A stretch of 64,000 nt of DNA, taken from positions 52,433,722 through 52,497,721 of the forward strand of contig JAQMRL010000005.1 in the NCBI GenBank assembly GCA_035578175.1, in the 5' to 3' direction. Both the position numbers and the translations under genes were made by a program. Origin of the DNA: Catonia carolina (lineage: Eukaryota; Arthropoda; Insecta; Hemiptera; Achilidae). Shown here piece after piece: positions 32,972 to 44,967 of this stretch; the stretch's first letter is position 1; the number at the start of each line of letters is the position of its first letter. Below the pieces are notes generated by a model, which searched no databases, was not told the DNA's origin, and worked only from the letters and a program-made list of their open reading frames with translations.

Positions 32972-33905
32972 CGAGAAGGAACCCAAAAGAACTGGACTGA
33001 GAGTGCGCTGCCATTCGTAGATGTAATGGTGAGTTCTTCCGCTACATAGGGGTTAGTAGAGACCTTCAACAAACAACTGCCCAGATGGCCTCAATTTGTA
33101 GGATAATGTTTGATCGTAATGTTGTGTTTCTCTTACTGTTGTTGCGTTCCATCTGCGACGTTTTTAAGGCAGATTTAAAATAAAACAAAGAGTGTGTTTG
33201 AAATTTTGTTTCCTGCTTAAAAAATCAACAACGGAAGCTTACCAAATGCTTCAACAGGGTTTCAAGGAGGATGCTATGAGCCACACACAAGTTTTCAAGT
33301 GGTTTGGGCGGTTTAAACATGGTGAGATGAATGTTGAAGGCCACGTTCATTCTGGGTGCCCTTCAAAATGTTGAATTAATGAAAACTTGAAAAAAATCTG
33401 CCAAAAAGTCAATGAGGATCATCGTTTCACAATCGATGAAATTTCAGAAGAGACAGGCGTGAGTTGGAGCTTGTGCAAGCGAATTTTGACTAATGATTTG
33501 CAAATGAGATGAACTGCCGCTAAAATTGTTCCTCGCCTTCTCAAACAGGATCAACAAAACATTCAGTTGAATTTGAGTCAGGACTTGAAAAACGAGATTG
33601 AAAGTGATCCCAACTTTTTAACCAGTCATTATAGGTGATGAGAGTTGGTGTTAAGGGTATGACCCAAAAACCAAGCAAGCGTCAAGCCAGTGGAAGATTG
33701 GTTTGCCGCTAATGACGTTGCAGGCAGAACATGACAACAGTAAGAGAAACACAACACTGAGATCAAACGTTAACCTACAAACTGACGCCATCTGGGCAGT
33801 TGTTTGTTGAACGTCCTTTACTAACCCCATGTAGCGGGAGAGCTCTCTACTACGTCTACGAATGGCAGCGGACTCTCAGTCCGGTTATTTGTGGGTCCCC
33901 CTTCA
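32972..33905 (+). mobile_element. mariner element with inverted ends of about 168 bp
   Basis: TA at 32970-32971 and 33906-33907. Ends CGAGAAGGAACCCAAAAGAA and, on minus, TGAAGGGGGACCCACAAATA, then ACTGAGAGT.CGCTGCCATTC in both. Inverted homology continues through AACAAACAACTGCCCAGATG and TGTGTTTCTCTTACTGTTGT to 33140 and 33737. Mariners usually have ends near 30 bp, so this copy has its subterminal sequence duplicated in inverted form. A broken transposase lies between the arms. Confidence 0.85.
33180..33720 (+). pseudogene. mariner transposase, N-terminal two-thirds, broken
   Basis: Plus-strand frames give KFCFLLKKSTTEAYQMLQQ, MSHTQVFKWFGRFKHGEMN, SGCPSK, then after a stop VNEDHRFTIDEISEETGVSW and RLLKQDQQNI. 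A GDESW and YDPKTKQASSQWK segment follows near 33635-33705, which holds the first catalytic aspartate. Both HTH regions are visible. The second aspartate onward is lost, replaced by the inverted right arm. The ATG appears mutated (AAAACAAAGAGTGTG). Confidence 0.78.
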
Positions 33906-33907
33906 TA

Positions 33908-34345
33908 CAGTAAAATTTATTGGTTGATTGGATGAAACTTCTCCCTCAACTAATAATAAGCTCCTAATCTACAAACAGTTCAGTAATCAATATGGAAGTT
34001 TGGTACACATGTATGGGGTTGCGCTAGTTGGAGTTATCCAGAAGTTCCAAAATAAAGTATTGAGGAACATTGTCAATACTCCATGGGTGGTCAGAAACAC
34101 AGATCTTCATAAAGATCTAAAGGTAGAATTAGTCACGAATTGGAAAAGGAGATCTGGAGAGAAACATCAGCTCCATCAGCATGTGAATGTTGAAGCTATA
34201 CAACTTCTGAACAATTCACATTTGGTGCATGAGATCAAGAGAAAGAAACACTTTGAGTTGTGGTAGAATTATAGAGAAAAATAGAGTATTGTTTAGTGTA
34301 GAGCACAATAAGAAAGTGTATACATTGGGGACAAAAAATTATTGA
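33908..34345 (+). pseudogene. Jockey-type LINE, 3' end of reverse transcriptase ORF
   Basis: Frame 33928-34266 reads NKLLIYKQ, then after a frameshift FQNKVLRNIVNTPW, VRNTDLHKDLKVE, HQLHQHVNVEAIQLL and a stop, the C-terminal thumb/tail of insect Jockey elements (L...NKLLIYK...QRFQNK.LR.I..AP.YV.N..LH.DL). Strongly 5'-truncated. It begins almost exactly where the mariner ends. Confidence 0.75.
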
Positions 34346-34786
34346 CAATATAAACTGTTGTCTTTTAATAATTTTATTTTAATAATTTAGGTGAGAAATT
34401 ATTGCTCATTAGTCTTAACTAGAGTAAACAAAAACAAAAAAATCACAAAAAGCAAAGTTTAAAAAAATTAAAATTTTACATTTTAGTTTTGTATAGTGTT
34501 TCTTTTAAAATGTGAATCAGATACAAGAGAGATATAAACAAAGAAACTTCAAAGGAATCTGACGTGTCGTGTTATGTTGTGTCAAAATATATCATATTCT
34601 TCAAACCACCAGTAATATGGCAAACAGTAAGCTCTTACCAATTATAGTGTGCACATTTTCAGTAATTTTCTTTAATTTATCATTTAAATTTAAAACATCG
34701 TACTTCCATCATGGCAGATAAGGATTCCATATCTGCCAAAGATCTATAATTTGGTAAGTTATTAATGTATTGTTTTTTTTATGTAT

Positions 34787-35113
34787 ATACAAAAAACTTT
34801 ACATTTACCTTATACTGCTTCTTATACTTTGTTTCTTACAAGTACTTTTGCAATGCGTACTGCTTCTTCAGGTAATAACATCATCTTCTAGAAACTGTTC
34901 ATGAAGATTGCATCTTCGTTTGTCAAAGGTTTGAATCAAACTCTTTGCTTTGCTTTGGAGTTTAATTTAAACCAATGACAAAGGAAGATGCAATCTTTGT
35001 AAACAATTTCTAGAAGGTATTATTATTACCTGATAAAGTGAAGCACACTGCCAAAGTACTTGTAAGAAACAAAGTATAAGAAGCAGTAAAAGGTAAATGT
35101 AAAAAGTTTTTAC
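34787..35113. repeat. Perfect-looking hairpin of about 150-bp arms
   Basis: TTTACATTTACCTTATACTG, CTTCTTATACTTTGTTTCTT and ACAAGTACTTTTG on the left reappear as complement on the right (AAACAAAGTATAAGAAGCAG, TAAAAGGTAAATGTAAA). The axis is near 34950 with a short loop around GGAGTTTAATTTAAACC. Non-coding. Confidence 0.72.
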
Positions 35114-35450
35114 AGAGCGAACGCCAAATAAGCTTGCCAGTGTGCTGCGCCAACAGTTCGGATTTAGTCGGTAAAGTTTGTGTCTTAGTATTGAACTGCC
35201 GATTAAATCACAGGTGCTGAACGATGTAAATTATTATCTATTAGCGACGTTAAAAACAATCAATTGTAAACATTGTATACTACTGTTTTCAAGTAAGCTG
35301 ATATAATAATGTTGCGAGAGCGACGTGATTCTGATCACAGCTAATACAGCACTGATGCCCACCCCTCGCTGAGGCAACTGAGCACACCATTACCAAAATA
35401 AACCTTCTGCGCACTTCACAAAACCGGCAAGCTTATCTGGCATCCGCTCT
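35114..35450. mobile_element. MITE with 28-bp inverted ends
   Basis: AGAGCGAACGCCAAATAAGC, TTGCCAGT on the left. On minus from 35450, AGAGCGGATGCCAGATAAGC, TTGCCGGT. About 337 bp and GC-richer than its neighbours. The target duplication is unclear (TA lies near both ends). No coding. Confidence 0.6.
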
Positions 35451-35594
35451 ACATACCTTAAAAAAACAGTACATTATTATGGATTTTTTCACTACGATGC
35501 TAACTAGTAACTTAAATAAATTATAATCGGTAAACAGTAAACACTTACTGTTTACCATATTACTGTTGATTTGTAGAATATCATATATATATTT

Positions 35595-36711
35595 CAATTA
35601 TCAATATAATATGGCTGTTGAAAATACCTGTATAGGACGTTTGATAAAATAGTTGTTATGCATAATCGCACTTGCACACTGTAATGCATAAGTTGTTTGT
35701 ATTAACTATTTAGAAGGTCCTGGAAATATTCAGTTTGGAACCTTTTAGAAGAAAGCTACTTTAGCAGCCTATATAAATAGGGGTGCACCAATGAGTTGTT
35801 GAAGAATTTTCTTTCTAGATTTTGTGCTGTTAATTTGAATAAAATTTCTTGGGTTCAGAGTTTAACATCTCGTTATATAATAATGAATCAAATTTCTGAC
35901 ACGGTAAATCAATATTGATGAAATTGAACGAATAAACTTAAAAATAACTATAAATAAAAATTAAATATAATTACTTACTTTAATTAATTATACATGCAAA
36001 TGGATTAGATATTTTGCAAGCAGACAAATACAGTATGTATGGTAATGAAAATGCATTAAAAGCAATTCGTGTTAATTAAGAATAATAAAAGTATTTTGTA
36101 TAGCATTAAGATGAAAATTATAAACAAGAATTAGTATTTAAAAGTATTGGTGTTGTTAGAAAGCTTAAGATTATTATAAGCAATGTAAGTATCCATCAAT
36201 GAAATTCAAATATCAAAAGCAACGAATCAAAAATTACACACTTTTAAAAACTAAAAACAATAAAATAATATTTCTTTTCAGATTGATATAAAAATCGAAT
36301 AAATAAAAATTATATATACATCTTATAAAACTAAAGAATAATGATTAAGCCTAATCTAATTTTTATAATCAAATTGACTTTTAAATGGACATAAATTTAC
36401 TGAAGACATACTACTACATTTTTATCACAAATAAAATTCATTAAGTATAAAAAATATGAATTAAAATTCTTATGTAGTTTTCCTGAAATTAATATATTAT
36501 GGACCAAGGGTGAGAGTAAAAATCTAACTAATAAAATTTAAATTTTATCTATAAAAAACTTAAAAATTTTACGGTCATGTAAGACGGTAAAACTGAGACA
36601 AGACAAATGGATAGCATAGACAATGAATTGGAGTTTTGTGAGAATGTGCAAAAAAGGACTTTGGTAAGACGATTAGATACATTAGGATAAAATGGAGTTA
36701 GTTGTTGAGAG
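35595..36711. other. AT-rich spacer
   Basis: No supported features. The long stretches of A/T carry no coding signal. Confidence 0.45.
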
Positions 36712-36836
36712 AGGAGAAGCAGTGATAATTATAGGTGTCAGGTTTGATTCTCAATCAGGCCTGGTATTTTTTCATCAATCATTCTTCACCTATCATCATT
36801 TTAATAGCAATACAGTCAGATGTAAAACAAAAAAAA
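36712..36836 (+). mobile_element. SINE family B, copy 4
   Basis: Plus orientation: AGTGATAATTATAGGTGTCA, B box GGTTTGATTCTC, CAGGCCTGGTATTTTTTCAT, then CAGTCAGATGTAAAACAAAA tail. The A-box half is damaged. Confidence 0.65.
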
Positions 36837-37140
36837 ATATATTGAAAACTGTTATGTGTACAAAAATATAATCAAAATGAAAAATACTTTTAGTTTTCCC
36901 TGACCTGTACTCCTTTTATTGCTGCTTTAACCAGCATCAGAATATACAAAATATAAAAAATTAAATTAATTGTTTATTAAAAATGTTAATAGAAGGTTAT
37001 ATTCAGTCACTTGTATGTTTTATATATTCTGATTGGTGATGGATGCAACAAAACGTTGAACTGTAAAAACGTGAACGAATAAATGAAAAGAAAGTTAAAG
37101 TAGTAATAAAAGAAGTATAAGTCAATAAAAACCAAGAGTA

Positions 37141-37980
37141 TTTTTGGTGGCAATTTTTATAACTGTCATCTATCATTTTCCTTTGTCTGTCCGTCACACC
37201 TAGATGTCAGAAACTACAAGAGATACCAACAAACGGTTTTTGGATTCATAATCTACACAAAAAGTTAGTGGACCTAAATTAAGTTTGAAGAGTTTCAGTT
37301 TCAACTGGAAGTAGCCCAAAAGCCGGAAGTCAAGAAATCAAAGTCGGAATTTGGAAACAAAAATAGTGTCATATGATTCCTCTTAAACAGTAGATATAGA
37401 AATCACTAATGGTTTTGGTCATAAGTCAAAGGTAACCCTTTTTTACTTTCTCTTGCCTATATGAATATACAGGAAGGAAAGTATTGTTTTCATGTTGATT
37501 TTTCGAAATCGAGTTTTCACCGGATCTACACGTTTTCAGACGCCCTGAACCCAAAAAAAAACATGTTTTTAGCGATTGGTCTGAGTGTGTGTGTGAACAG
37601 ACTATCTCAAGAATGGAACATTGTACGAACTTGAAACTTAAGTTGGATACGACTAGAGGACCCGACACAAACATTTTCAACAAAATCGATCAACTGGAAG
37701 TAGTAGTTTATTCGTGTAATTTTGTGATTTTTTCAAAAACGGGTCCTATGATTTTTTTTAAAAATTGTCTCGTTAACTAACTTTTTTATGCTTTACAAGA
37801 TAGGGTAGGCGCCATGTCTGCTGAAATTCTTTACTTTATTACTAATGTTAGGTTATATTGTTCAATATTTGCATTGGCAAGAGAAAGTCATGTGAGTGTT
37901 TCACACCAGATTTTTAAAAATTGCCACCAGCCATGAGATGTGTCATCTGATGAAAGGGATTCTTCCATTTGGATTGATAA
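37141..37980 (+). repeat. Repeat X, copy 2, interrupted by repeat Y
   Basis: 37141-37440 matches 17845-18260 (CCTAGATGTCAGAAACTACA, AAAAAGTTAGTGGACCTAAA, AAGAAATCAAAGTCGGAATT). After repeat Y the X sequence resumes at about 37905-37980 (TTTTTAAAAATTGCCACCAG, CCATGAGATGTGTCATC), matching 18268-18310. X is continuous in copy 1, so Y is the later insertion. Confidence 0.65.
37441..37840 (+). repeat. Dispersed repeat Y, copy 2
   Basis: Aligned with 2238-2640 over its length: TACTTTCTCTTGCCTATATG, CGTTTTCAGACGCCCTGAAC, AGTTTATTCGTGTAATTTT, GGCGCCATGTCTGCTGAAAT. Inserted in repeat X. No coding. Confidence 0.7.
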
Positions 37981-40003
37981 CGAGCTGCAGGATGTATTTT
38001 TAAGTTTTATTAGCATATAAAAATTTTGATTAAGCTAACATTACTTATTATGTAGTAGGGATCCTTAATATATTACACAATTTAAATTCATTACTTTTAG
38101 GTACCATTTTCTCTGCAACTATTTAAGAAAGCTTTAAATCTAACACCAAGTTAATTTTGCAGACCTTTTTGTAAGACAAGAGTAACTTTCTCATTATACA
38201 CAATTAAATTTTTTATGAATTGCAATTAGATTCAATTTTAGTACGTAAGAATTTCCCGTAAAATTCAGACTCTTTTGTCATAAACCTTTTTTTGCTACAA
38301 AATAGAAATGAGGAATCTATTGACTCATTTATGCAAAGCTTCGAAGAAAGACATGAGGAAAATTTATTTAAAATATCTTGATCAGTTTTGAAGAAATTGG
38401 TACACCAAAAAATAAAAATAACTTTTTTTGTGCTAAATAGTAAAAATGTAATGTATAGTTAGATTTCCGTGGTTTCCAAAGAAATAAGGGAAGTTTCCAT
38501 AAAACTTTCTTGAACCTTAATCTTTATTTTTGACATTATAATATCATAAATAACACCTAAAATTAAATGTAGGGTAAATAACAAACACTATTTACTGTAA
38601 AATAAACCACTAATTAACTTAAAAACTAACACACTCAATTTTAACATTTATTTAGAAACAAATTGCCCTGTGTAAAGGAAACATTATTTTAAATCTCAGG
38701 CACTGCAATTGAAGCTACTTTACGATTATACAACAGATTTACCATGAAATAACAGAGATTTTAAAATACAAGTGGGTTTGTTTGAAATTATTACACAAGG
38801 GACAACTGCCATGTCACAAATGGTAGCCACATTGATTTTTTGTAAATGAAACTAGAAAATACACTGGCTTTAGTGATGTGTCAAATATTTATTAATAGTT
38901 TATTTATTTATAAGCTATTTACTTCATTCAGAACTAGCAATCTTCATGTGGCAAACTGAACTTATAGTGTTTAACTTCTCACACACTTTACATGTTGAAA
39001 GCCTAGTCATGACTCTACAAATAAAATCAATTAGCATGAGAAACAGGAATATTGTTGACATCAGAATGAATAATCAGTGGAAGGGGAAAAATACAACCTG
39101 AGAATAAATGAATATTCCGTTATAAGAATTAGAAGGTTTAATCTATTTCTTACAAAAATGGCACAATTTCTTTGATTTTTTGACAGTTTACATAACTATT
39201 GATGCAGAAATCGGATGTATTATATTTTTTTTGGATATCTGTCCTGTAAACAATTTTCAAAATTTTGAAAAAAAGATTAAATGATCATATCATTGTAAAG
39301 CAGTACACTGTACTGTACCTGACTATATAATAGATGGTAAAACAAAATAGAATTGATGAATCGAATAGATGGAAGAACTAACCTAACCAAACAAATAAAA
39401 TAACAGAAGACTTAATTTTACTAATCACAAATTTTTACTAAGTTTTAAAATTCCGTAATACCATATAATGCATGTTATTAAAGGAAGCTCTAAGCTTCCA
39501 ACAGTGAAAGAATTTTTGAAAATGATTGGGTAGTTTCTGAAATTACCTCTTATAAAAGAAACAAACAAACGTAACTTCTTAATAATATTAGTACAAATTA
39601 AATACCCAGTTTATTATAAATTTCCTTTTTTCAAAAATTAAAAATTTGCTTTTAACTCATTTTTTTCCCCCAATTAACCAAAAATACCACAATACTGTCG
39701 TTATATTTAACTCAATGAAATTTGTAATGAATTTTCTTGAAAAAGTACAAAAAATTAACCAATTTTAAACAACTAATAAACTTTATATGAATTTTTTGAC
39801 TGAACATTGGATGCATTTATGAATGAATCTATACGGAAAGTACAATTTGTGAAAAAACATGAATGAATCCTCTAACAACATATAGTAATACATTCTTTAT
39901 TCATACTTACTGGAGACAATTTAATGACATCTGAAATGTAATGAATAAATATAAATACACATATATGTATCAAAATATAATAATTTTCAAATTACATCAA
40001 GAT
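37981..40003. other. AT-rich spacer with one old repeat
   Basis: About 2 kb with no gene. 38800-38890 resembles 23450-23540 (TGAAACTAGAAAATACACTG, TTTAGTGATGTGTCAAATA). Confidence 0.45.
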
Positions 40004-40290
40004 TTTCAAATTGTATTCCATGTTTGGTAAAAAAAGTTCCTTTTCATAATAAAATTACATTTCAACATTACAGATTTACGTTGTTTAAGGAGGTAGTACA
40101 GTTCAACACAAATAAGTATGAATGCATGAGGAATGTGGCTGCGTTGTGCCCCTCTTCTACCCATACTGTTGACAGTAATATCAAACCGGGTGGACAAAAA
40201 TTTATAGACTTTCTTAATACCACCATACAAATACTGTGTAACCACAACATATAAATAATGAAGTTTATGTAGCAAACATGAAACATTTCC
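40004..40290. other. Unclassified GC-richer block
   Basis: Open frames on both strands (plus 40024-40254; minus 40006-40275) over a block with TGGCTGCGTTGTGCCCCTCT and ACCCATACTGTTGACAGTAA. It has the look of an old repeat rather than an exon, since overlapping frames and no domain are seen. I do not assign it. Confidence 0.3.
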
Positions 40291-40451
40291 TTTTTACTGT
40301 AATTTAAACTTTTACAATGTTTGCTGAAACTCTCTGTATAGGCTATATGTTGTATTCTTACACACTGGATTTTACTAAACTATTTTACTGGTAAGTACCG
40401 TAACCCAAAATCAATAAAACATTTAATCTAAATATCATTTATACATGAGTA

Positions 40452-41217
40452 CGAGAGGTACCAAAAGTAACCGAAATAGTATTACCGTGGGCGATGCTTG
40501 TGTGTAACGCATTTCTGCTGCATAGCCAAACTTATTGCGAGTTCAGTGCCACCTGTCTTGTTCTGCAGTGATTGTTTTTGCTAGCAAGGTTTTGTTCTTG
40601 TTTCGTTTTTTATGATGGCCAAGTTTAAGTGAACAATGTGCAGCTGTGAATTTTTGTTTTCTACTCAGTAAAAATGCTGCTGAAGTTGTTTTAATGTTGA
40701 AAACAGCTTACAAAAATGGCGACATGTTGATTGATGACAAAACTCGTTCTGGACGTCCATCATCTGCCCGAATTGACGAAAATGTTGAAAAAATTCGAGT
40801 TTGTGCTCTCATACCGTCGACCAACAATTTGGAAGTTTTAACCATGATGATGTATCTGCACACACAGCCATCTCTGTTAAACAGTTTTTGGCTAAAACTG
40901 GCAAGGTTCCGCTGCTCCACGTACCTTACTTGCCTGACCTACCTCTGTGCAACTTTTTCTTATTTCCATTGCATGAAAATGGCCATGAAAGAACACTGAT
41001 TTGACAACATTGAAGAGGTCAAGAAAAAAATGAGGGAGGAACTGTCAGCCATTTCTAAAGATCACTACAAAAAATGTTACAAACAGTGGAAGCATCGGTT
41101 GGACAAATGAATTAGTTGTAATGGAGAGTATTTTGAAGGAGATAATGTTGTTTTATAAAACAATTTGAAAATAAATAGCTTTTAAAAAATAATTCCAGTT
41201 TCTTTTGAGTGCCCCCT
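40452..41217 (+). mobile_element. mariner element, internally deleted
   Basis: TA at 40450-40451 and 41218-41219. Ends CGAGAGGTACCAAAAGTAAC and, on minus, AGGGGGCACTCAAAAGAAAC. The transposase keeps NFCFLLSKNAAEVVLMLKTA and DDKTRSGRPSSARIDENVEK at the N-terminus. It jumps to the second-D region (FNHDDVSAHTAISVKQFL) and FFLFPLHENG in another frame, then QCCYKQWK-like tail sequence. The part with the first catalytic aspartate is deleted. Confidence 0.83.
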
Positions 41218-42269
41218 TAAATATGTCTAAACTAAATGTTAAACAAACAAAATAAGAGAAAATATATAGCTAGTATACGGAGTTAAGTTAACGAACCAAA
41301 TGCAAACAGTGGAGTTAGACCTAAAATGTCTATTATTTACAAAGGCTCAAAGACATTTCCGGTAGTGTAACTAGTGAAAACGTGGTGGTAAAATGATGCA
41401 CGTGCAGAAAAATTACTTTGTCCGTTTCCTCATTCGTCGCATTCATTTTAAATGTAGCTGAACTGTACACCACTTTGAAAATATAGACATATTTCATCAA
41501 AGCCTACATTGAAATCAAAGTTAAAAAAATTGACAATTTGAATTTTACGATACAATGAGTTGTATGCATACATATATCACATACATTTTGTCAAAATGTA
41601 TGAAATTTGGTAAAAAAAACTTACTGCAAACCGGAAATTCTTAGGCTCACCTTTCTAGTTTTTTTACGTATTCTTCAATTAATAAAAATAGAAGATTGGG
41701 ATACTGTTTCAGAGTAATTTTCTGTTATGTTATGGATCCAAAGGTTTCAACAGCATTCCTAGTTCAATTTTATAAGCATTTTTATCTACCAATTTTAATT
41801 TTGAAGACTTGGCCAGTGTTACCTAACCTTCACAGCTATTTTTGCCAACTCATATATAGTACTTGAGTCACGAGTTTACCTTTGGTTTTAACAAGGGGTA
41901 AAGGAGGGAAAACATCAGTGTGTACGTGCGACTGCTTTGATATCAGTTCGCCAACACAACATAAACTATACCCAGAGGACATAGATCATCTCATGAAACC
42001 TTTTGTAGGTTAACTGTACGAATATAACTGTTTGTTACCGTAAACGAAAATGTCAGTTTCTCGAAAACAGGGTCAAAGTGTTCACAGTGGTAAACAAAAT
42101 CAATATGCAACATAATAAAATGTTGTAAAGTTGAAGCTAAACAAAAATACCTTTCTATGCCTCTTAACAAAAGCCATGAGGGAGCAGCTAACTGCCTTGA
42201 TGTTTCTCTTTTTACAATTCAAAATAAAAAGACAGTGAAGAAGAAACTTACTTCTTCATTAACAGTTTT
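41218..42269. other. Unclassified spacer
   Basis: Some GC-richer pieces (41330-41470; 41870-42010) but no recognised coding or terminal repeats. Confidence 0.4.
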
Positions 42270-42500
42270 TTGACACATGATAAAAAAAAGAAAATGGTCA
42301 GAATATAGGAATGCCTCATTGGACGGCTTTGACAGACGTGTGGTAGTCGAAATTAAGGAGGATTTTTATATAAAAAAGAAAGTGATGTCGACATTTGAGT
42401 TATTACAGGTTTTGAAATAAAGCTAAAGTTTAGTTAGAAACTTTGTACATTAAGAAAGTTTTTAAAGGAAGTGGGTTTAAGTAAAAAAAGTGTCAGTCTC
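42270..42500 (+). pseudogene. Transposase helix-turn-helix fragment (IS630/Tc1-like)
   Basis: The plus frame reads KRKWSEYRNASLDGFDRRVV, VEIKEDFYIKKKVMSTFELL, then a frameshifted FKGSGFK.KKCQ-like piece. This resembles the ALDGFD...(R)..V..FY..KE.PT..KLL..L winged-helix segment of a transposase family widespread in insects. No catalytic domain follows. Confidence 0.45.
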
Positions 42501-43469
42501 AACGAAGTATATTAACTGAAATACAACATGTGGTTGCAATGGTGCAAATGCATGGTAGTGAAAAGTAGTGTCTCACTGTTGAGGTTGGTAGCACTGTAAG
42601 ATTTCTCTTCCCTTCCTCTCAGCCCATCCATAAGCAAAAGGCATTCTTGTGACTCACTATCTATAATACCATTAAAATTATACAAACTTGAAACCAAATC
42701 TCCTACAATTAAAAATGGATTCTAAATATTCTTACTCTAATCTGTAATAAACTACCATTTCTGGTACACTAAAATATCATTTTTATATTACAAAGTTCTG
42801 GAAATTAATTTACTTGGTGAAACTCTCTTCACTACTTCTTGGAGTACAAAATACTGTTTTGTAATAGATGGCCCAAGAGAACACTTTATGGGCCAAAGTA
42901 ATCCCAGTTTAGAATAGTTTTTAATTTTTCTGATAAACTTTTCATAGCTTGAAGATTGCTTTAAACAATTTATTTTTAAAATTTTCTAAAAGTGTTGAAG
43001 ATGACTACATAAAATAAACAAAAATTTGGAAGTACAATTCTAAAAATTCTCGTTGTTTATTTATTAAACAATAATAAATTAATTAAGTCACATCAATTTC
43101 ATAACACAGATTTTATAAGTATTAAATATAACGCTAGCCACTCATTTTTGGATTTTTGCTGAAAGATGTGCCCTGAATCGAAAACTCTGTTCAAGGCTAG
43201 ATTCACATAACAATAAACTGTGAAAAAAATAATACTACATAATGTGGAGTAGTGGGGATCATTTAAGATTCTTTTCGTGCATCTTAGAGCTCAGGAACTC
43301 CCATCAGATGTCTATCTACCTATTCCTATTTTAAATTAGGTTTCCTATTCTAAAATAGTTTACTATTATTGGAAACCTATTTTCTTCCCTATTAAACAAA
43401 AAATCGTTTCAAAAGAATAACTGAACATCAAAACATTTCAAAAATCTGATGGTAACTTTTTTCATTAGT
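42501..43469. other. Unclassified spacer
   Basis: 42570-42730 is C/T-rich on plus (CTTCCCTTCCTCTCAGCCCA) and may be old LINE non-coding sequence. The rest is AT-rich with no signal. Confidence 0.35.
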
Positions 43470-43730
43470 CTCTCAAATGGTTTGATACAGTTCTACAAGC
43501 TGTTTTATCTTGTGCAAGTCGTTTCATATCTACATACCTGTAACACCCTACATCTTTTGTAATTTTTCTTTGAATACTCTAACCTTTGCTCCCCTACAAT
43601 TTACTCCCTTGATATTACCCTCCATTACTGATAGAGCAATACCTGGATGTTTTAAGATACGCCCCACTAGCCTATCCCGTCTTCTGGTAAAGAGGAAGGT
43701 AACTTTTAAAGACTGTATGCCTTAATCAAC
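43470..43730. repeat. LINE-associated non-coding repeat
   Basis: AATGGTTTGATACAGTTCTA, CTTGTGCAAGTCGTTTCATA, ACCTGTAACACCCTACATCT, GCCCCACTAGCCTATCCCGT. This arrangement (TGTGCAAG..TTCAT, ACCTACAACCTACATC, CCT.....CTGTCCCTTCTTCT) is a repeat seen in many arthropod genomes next to RTE-like elements. No protein frame is supported. Confidence 0.5.
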
Positions 43731-44749
43731 TACCCTGACCTTAACTTCATAAAATATGAAACTTCAAAAATATGGCCATACTTTGGAGTGTACGACATGA
43801 ACTGTGATACTTTGATCCAAAAACTCTAGTTCTCTCAAAACAGTGTATATTATGTTCTAAAGGTAACATTAAAGGTATGTTGAAAATATGTGAAACTAAG
43901 CCAGTTAAAATAAGTTAAAATGTAAACTGTGGATAATACTAAGTAACATACATTTCATATTATTAATGAAACTGAAAATTTTGTTGAGAAACACACTAAA
44001 TATTTTCACCAAGAAGACAATCTTCATATTGTTAATGCGGACTGAAAAAATATTAACAAATTTAAATACCCAAAGAAAGGTAATTCCATAGTAATATCTA
44101 GACAAAAAAATTCATAATGGAAGCTACTATCATATTTGTGCCTAGCATAGAAAGCAATATTTAAGTATGTTAACCACTAAATTAAAATATTTCAGCGTGT
44201 TGAAAGATAAAAATAAATTTCTAGGCTTTGATGACTTTTTTTGAAGCAATAAATCAATTTATTGAATTTTTAAAATGTTCTAAACAAAAATCTACTTAAA
44301 ACTAAAAGAGTTATTAAATCAAATACTAAAATTATTAAAAAAAATCTTTACAAACAAACAGTAAGTTTCATTAACTGCTTATATTATAAAACAGTGTAGT
44401 TTATTCATATGAAAAACTTATGTTAGCTTAGGTTAGTCATAAAATATATTATAAATCAATAATTTAGAATCAGAGAAGTAATGAGTACAATTAACTATAC
44501 AAGTGTATACTTAAAATTTGAATAAAAAAGTCTAAGGTGCTATAAATTCCAAAGATTTTGTATTACTTCCATGGAATTATTATTAATCAGTTTCAATATG
44601 TTAATTAATTAATTAAAATAGATTTGTTAACATTAATCTTCGCTATTAACTCACCAGCCGCTACTTTGTAGACTGGGGATAAAGAAAACATAATTAATTT
44701 ACGTTAATTACTAAAAATTCAAATATTTAATTATTACAGTTTAATATAT
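43731..44749. other. AT-rich spacer
   Basis: No supported features. Confidence 0.45.
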
Positions 44750-44967
44750 TATTCACCCAAGAGATCTCTTGGGTGGATCGTGTAAAAAACGGAGAGGTGC
44801 AGGAATGGATGGGGTATGAAATGGAGGTTGTGAATAGAGTGAAAAGAAAAAAGCCTGAATATCTGGGCTATGTAATGAGAAACGGGAATATGTACTGGCT
44901 TCTTCAGGGTAAGATCAGGGGGAACGTGGACCATGTAGAAGACAGATTTCCTAGCTCAAGAATCTAA
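44750..44967 (+). pseudogene. RTE-type LINE tail (R9), 5' piece
   Basis: Frame 44755-44967 reads ISWVDRVKNGEVQEWMGYEM, VNRVKRKKPEYLGYVMRN, WLLQGKIRGN, ending at ...SRI just before the Harbinger insertion. It matches the RTE C-terminal region (ISW.D.V.N.EVL.RM, K.R(K)LEYLGH.MRN..Y.LLQLI..GKI.G). The continuation is at 45733. Confidence 0.72.

Larger units (their letters stand above)
34584..35594. mobile_element. Foldback element related to 14484-14944, with nested inserts
   Basis: Outer inverted ends share ACCAGTAATATGGCAAACAG (34608 on) with the complement at 35530-35570 (CAGTAATATGGTAAACAGTA on minus). A second inverted pair (GTATTGTTTTTTTTATGTAT at 34766; GTACTGTTTTTTTAAGGTAT on minus near 35465) lies inside. 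The right flank after 35580 resembles the right flank of 14484-14944 (TATATATTTCAATT, ATAGGACGTTTGATAAAAT), so both belong to one family. Confidence 0.68.
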
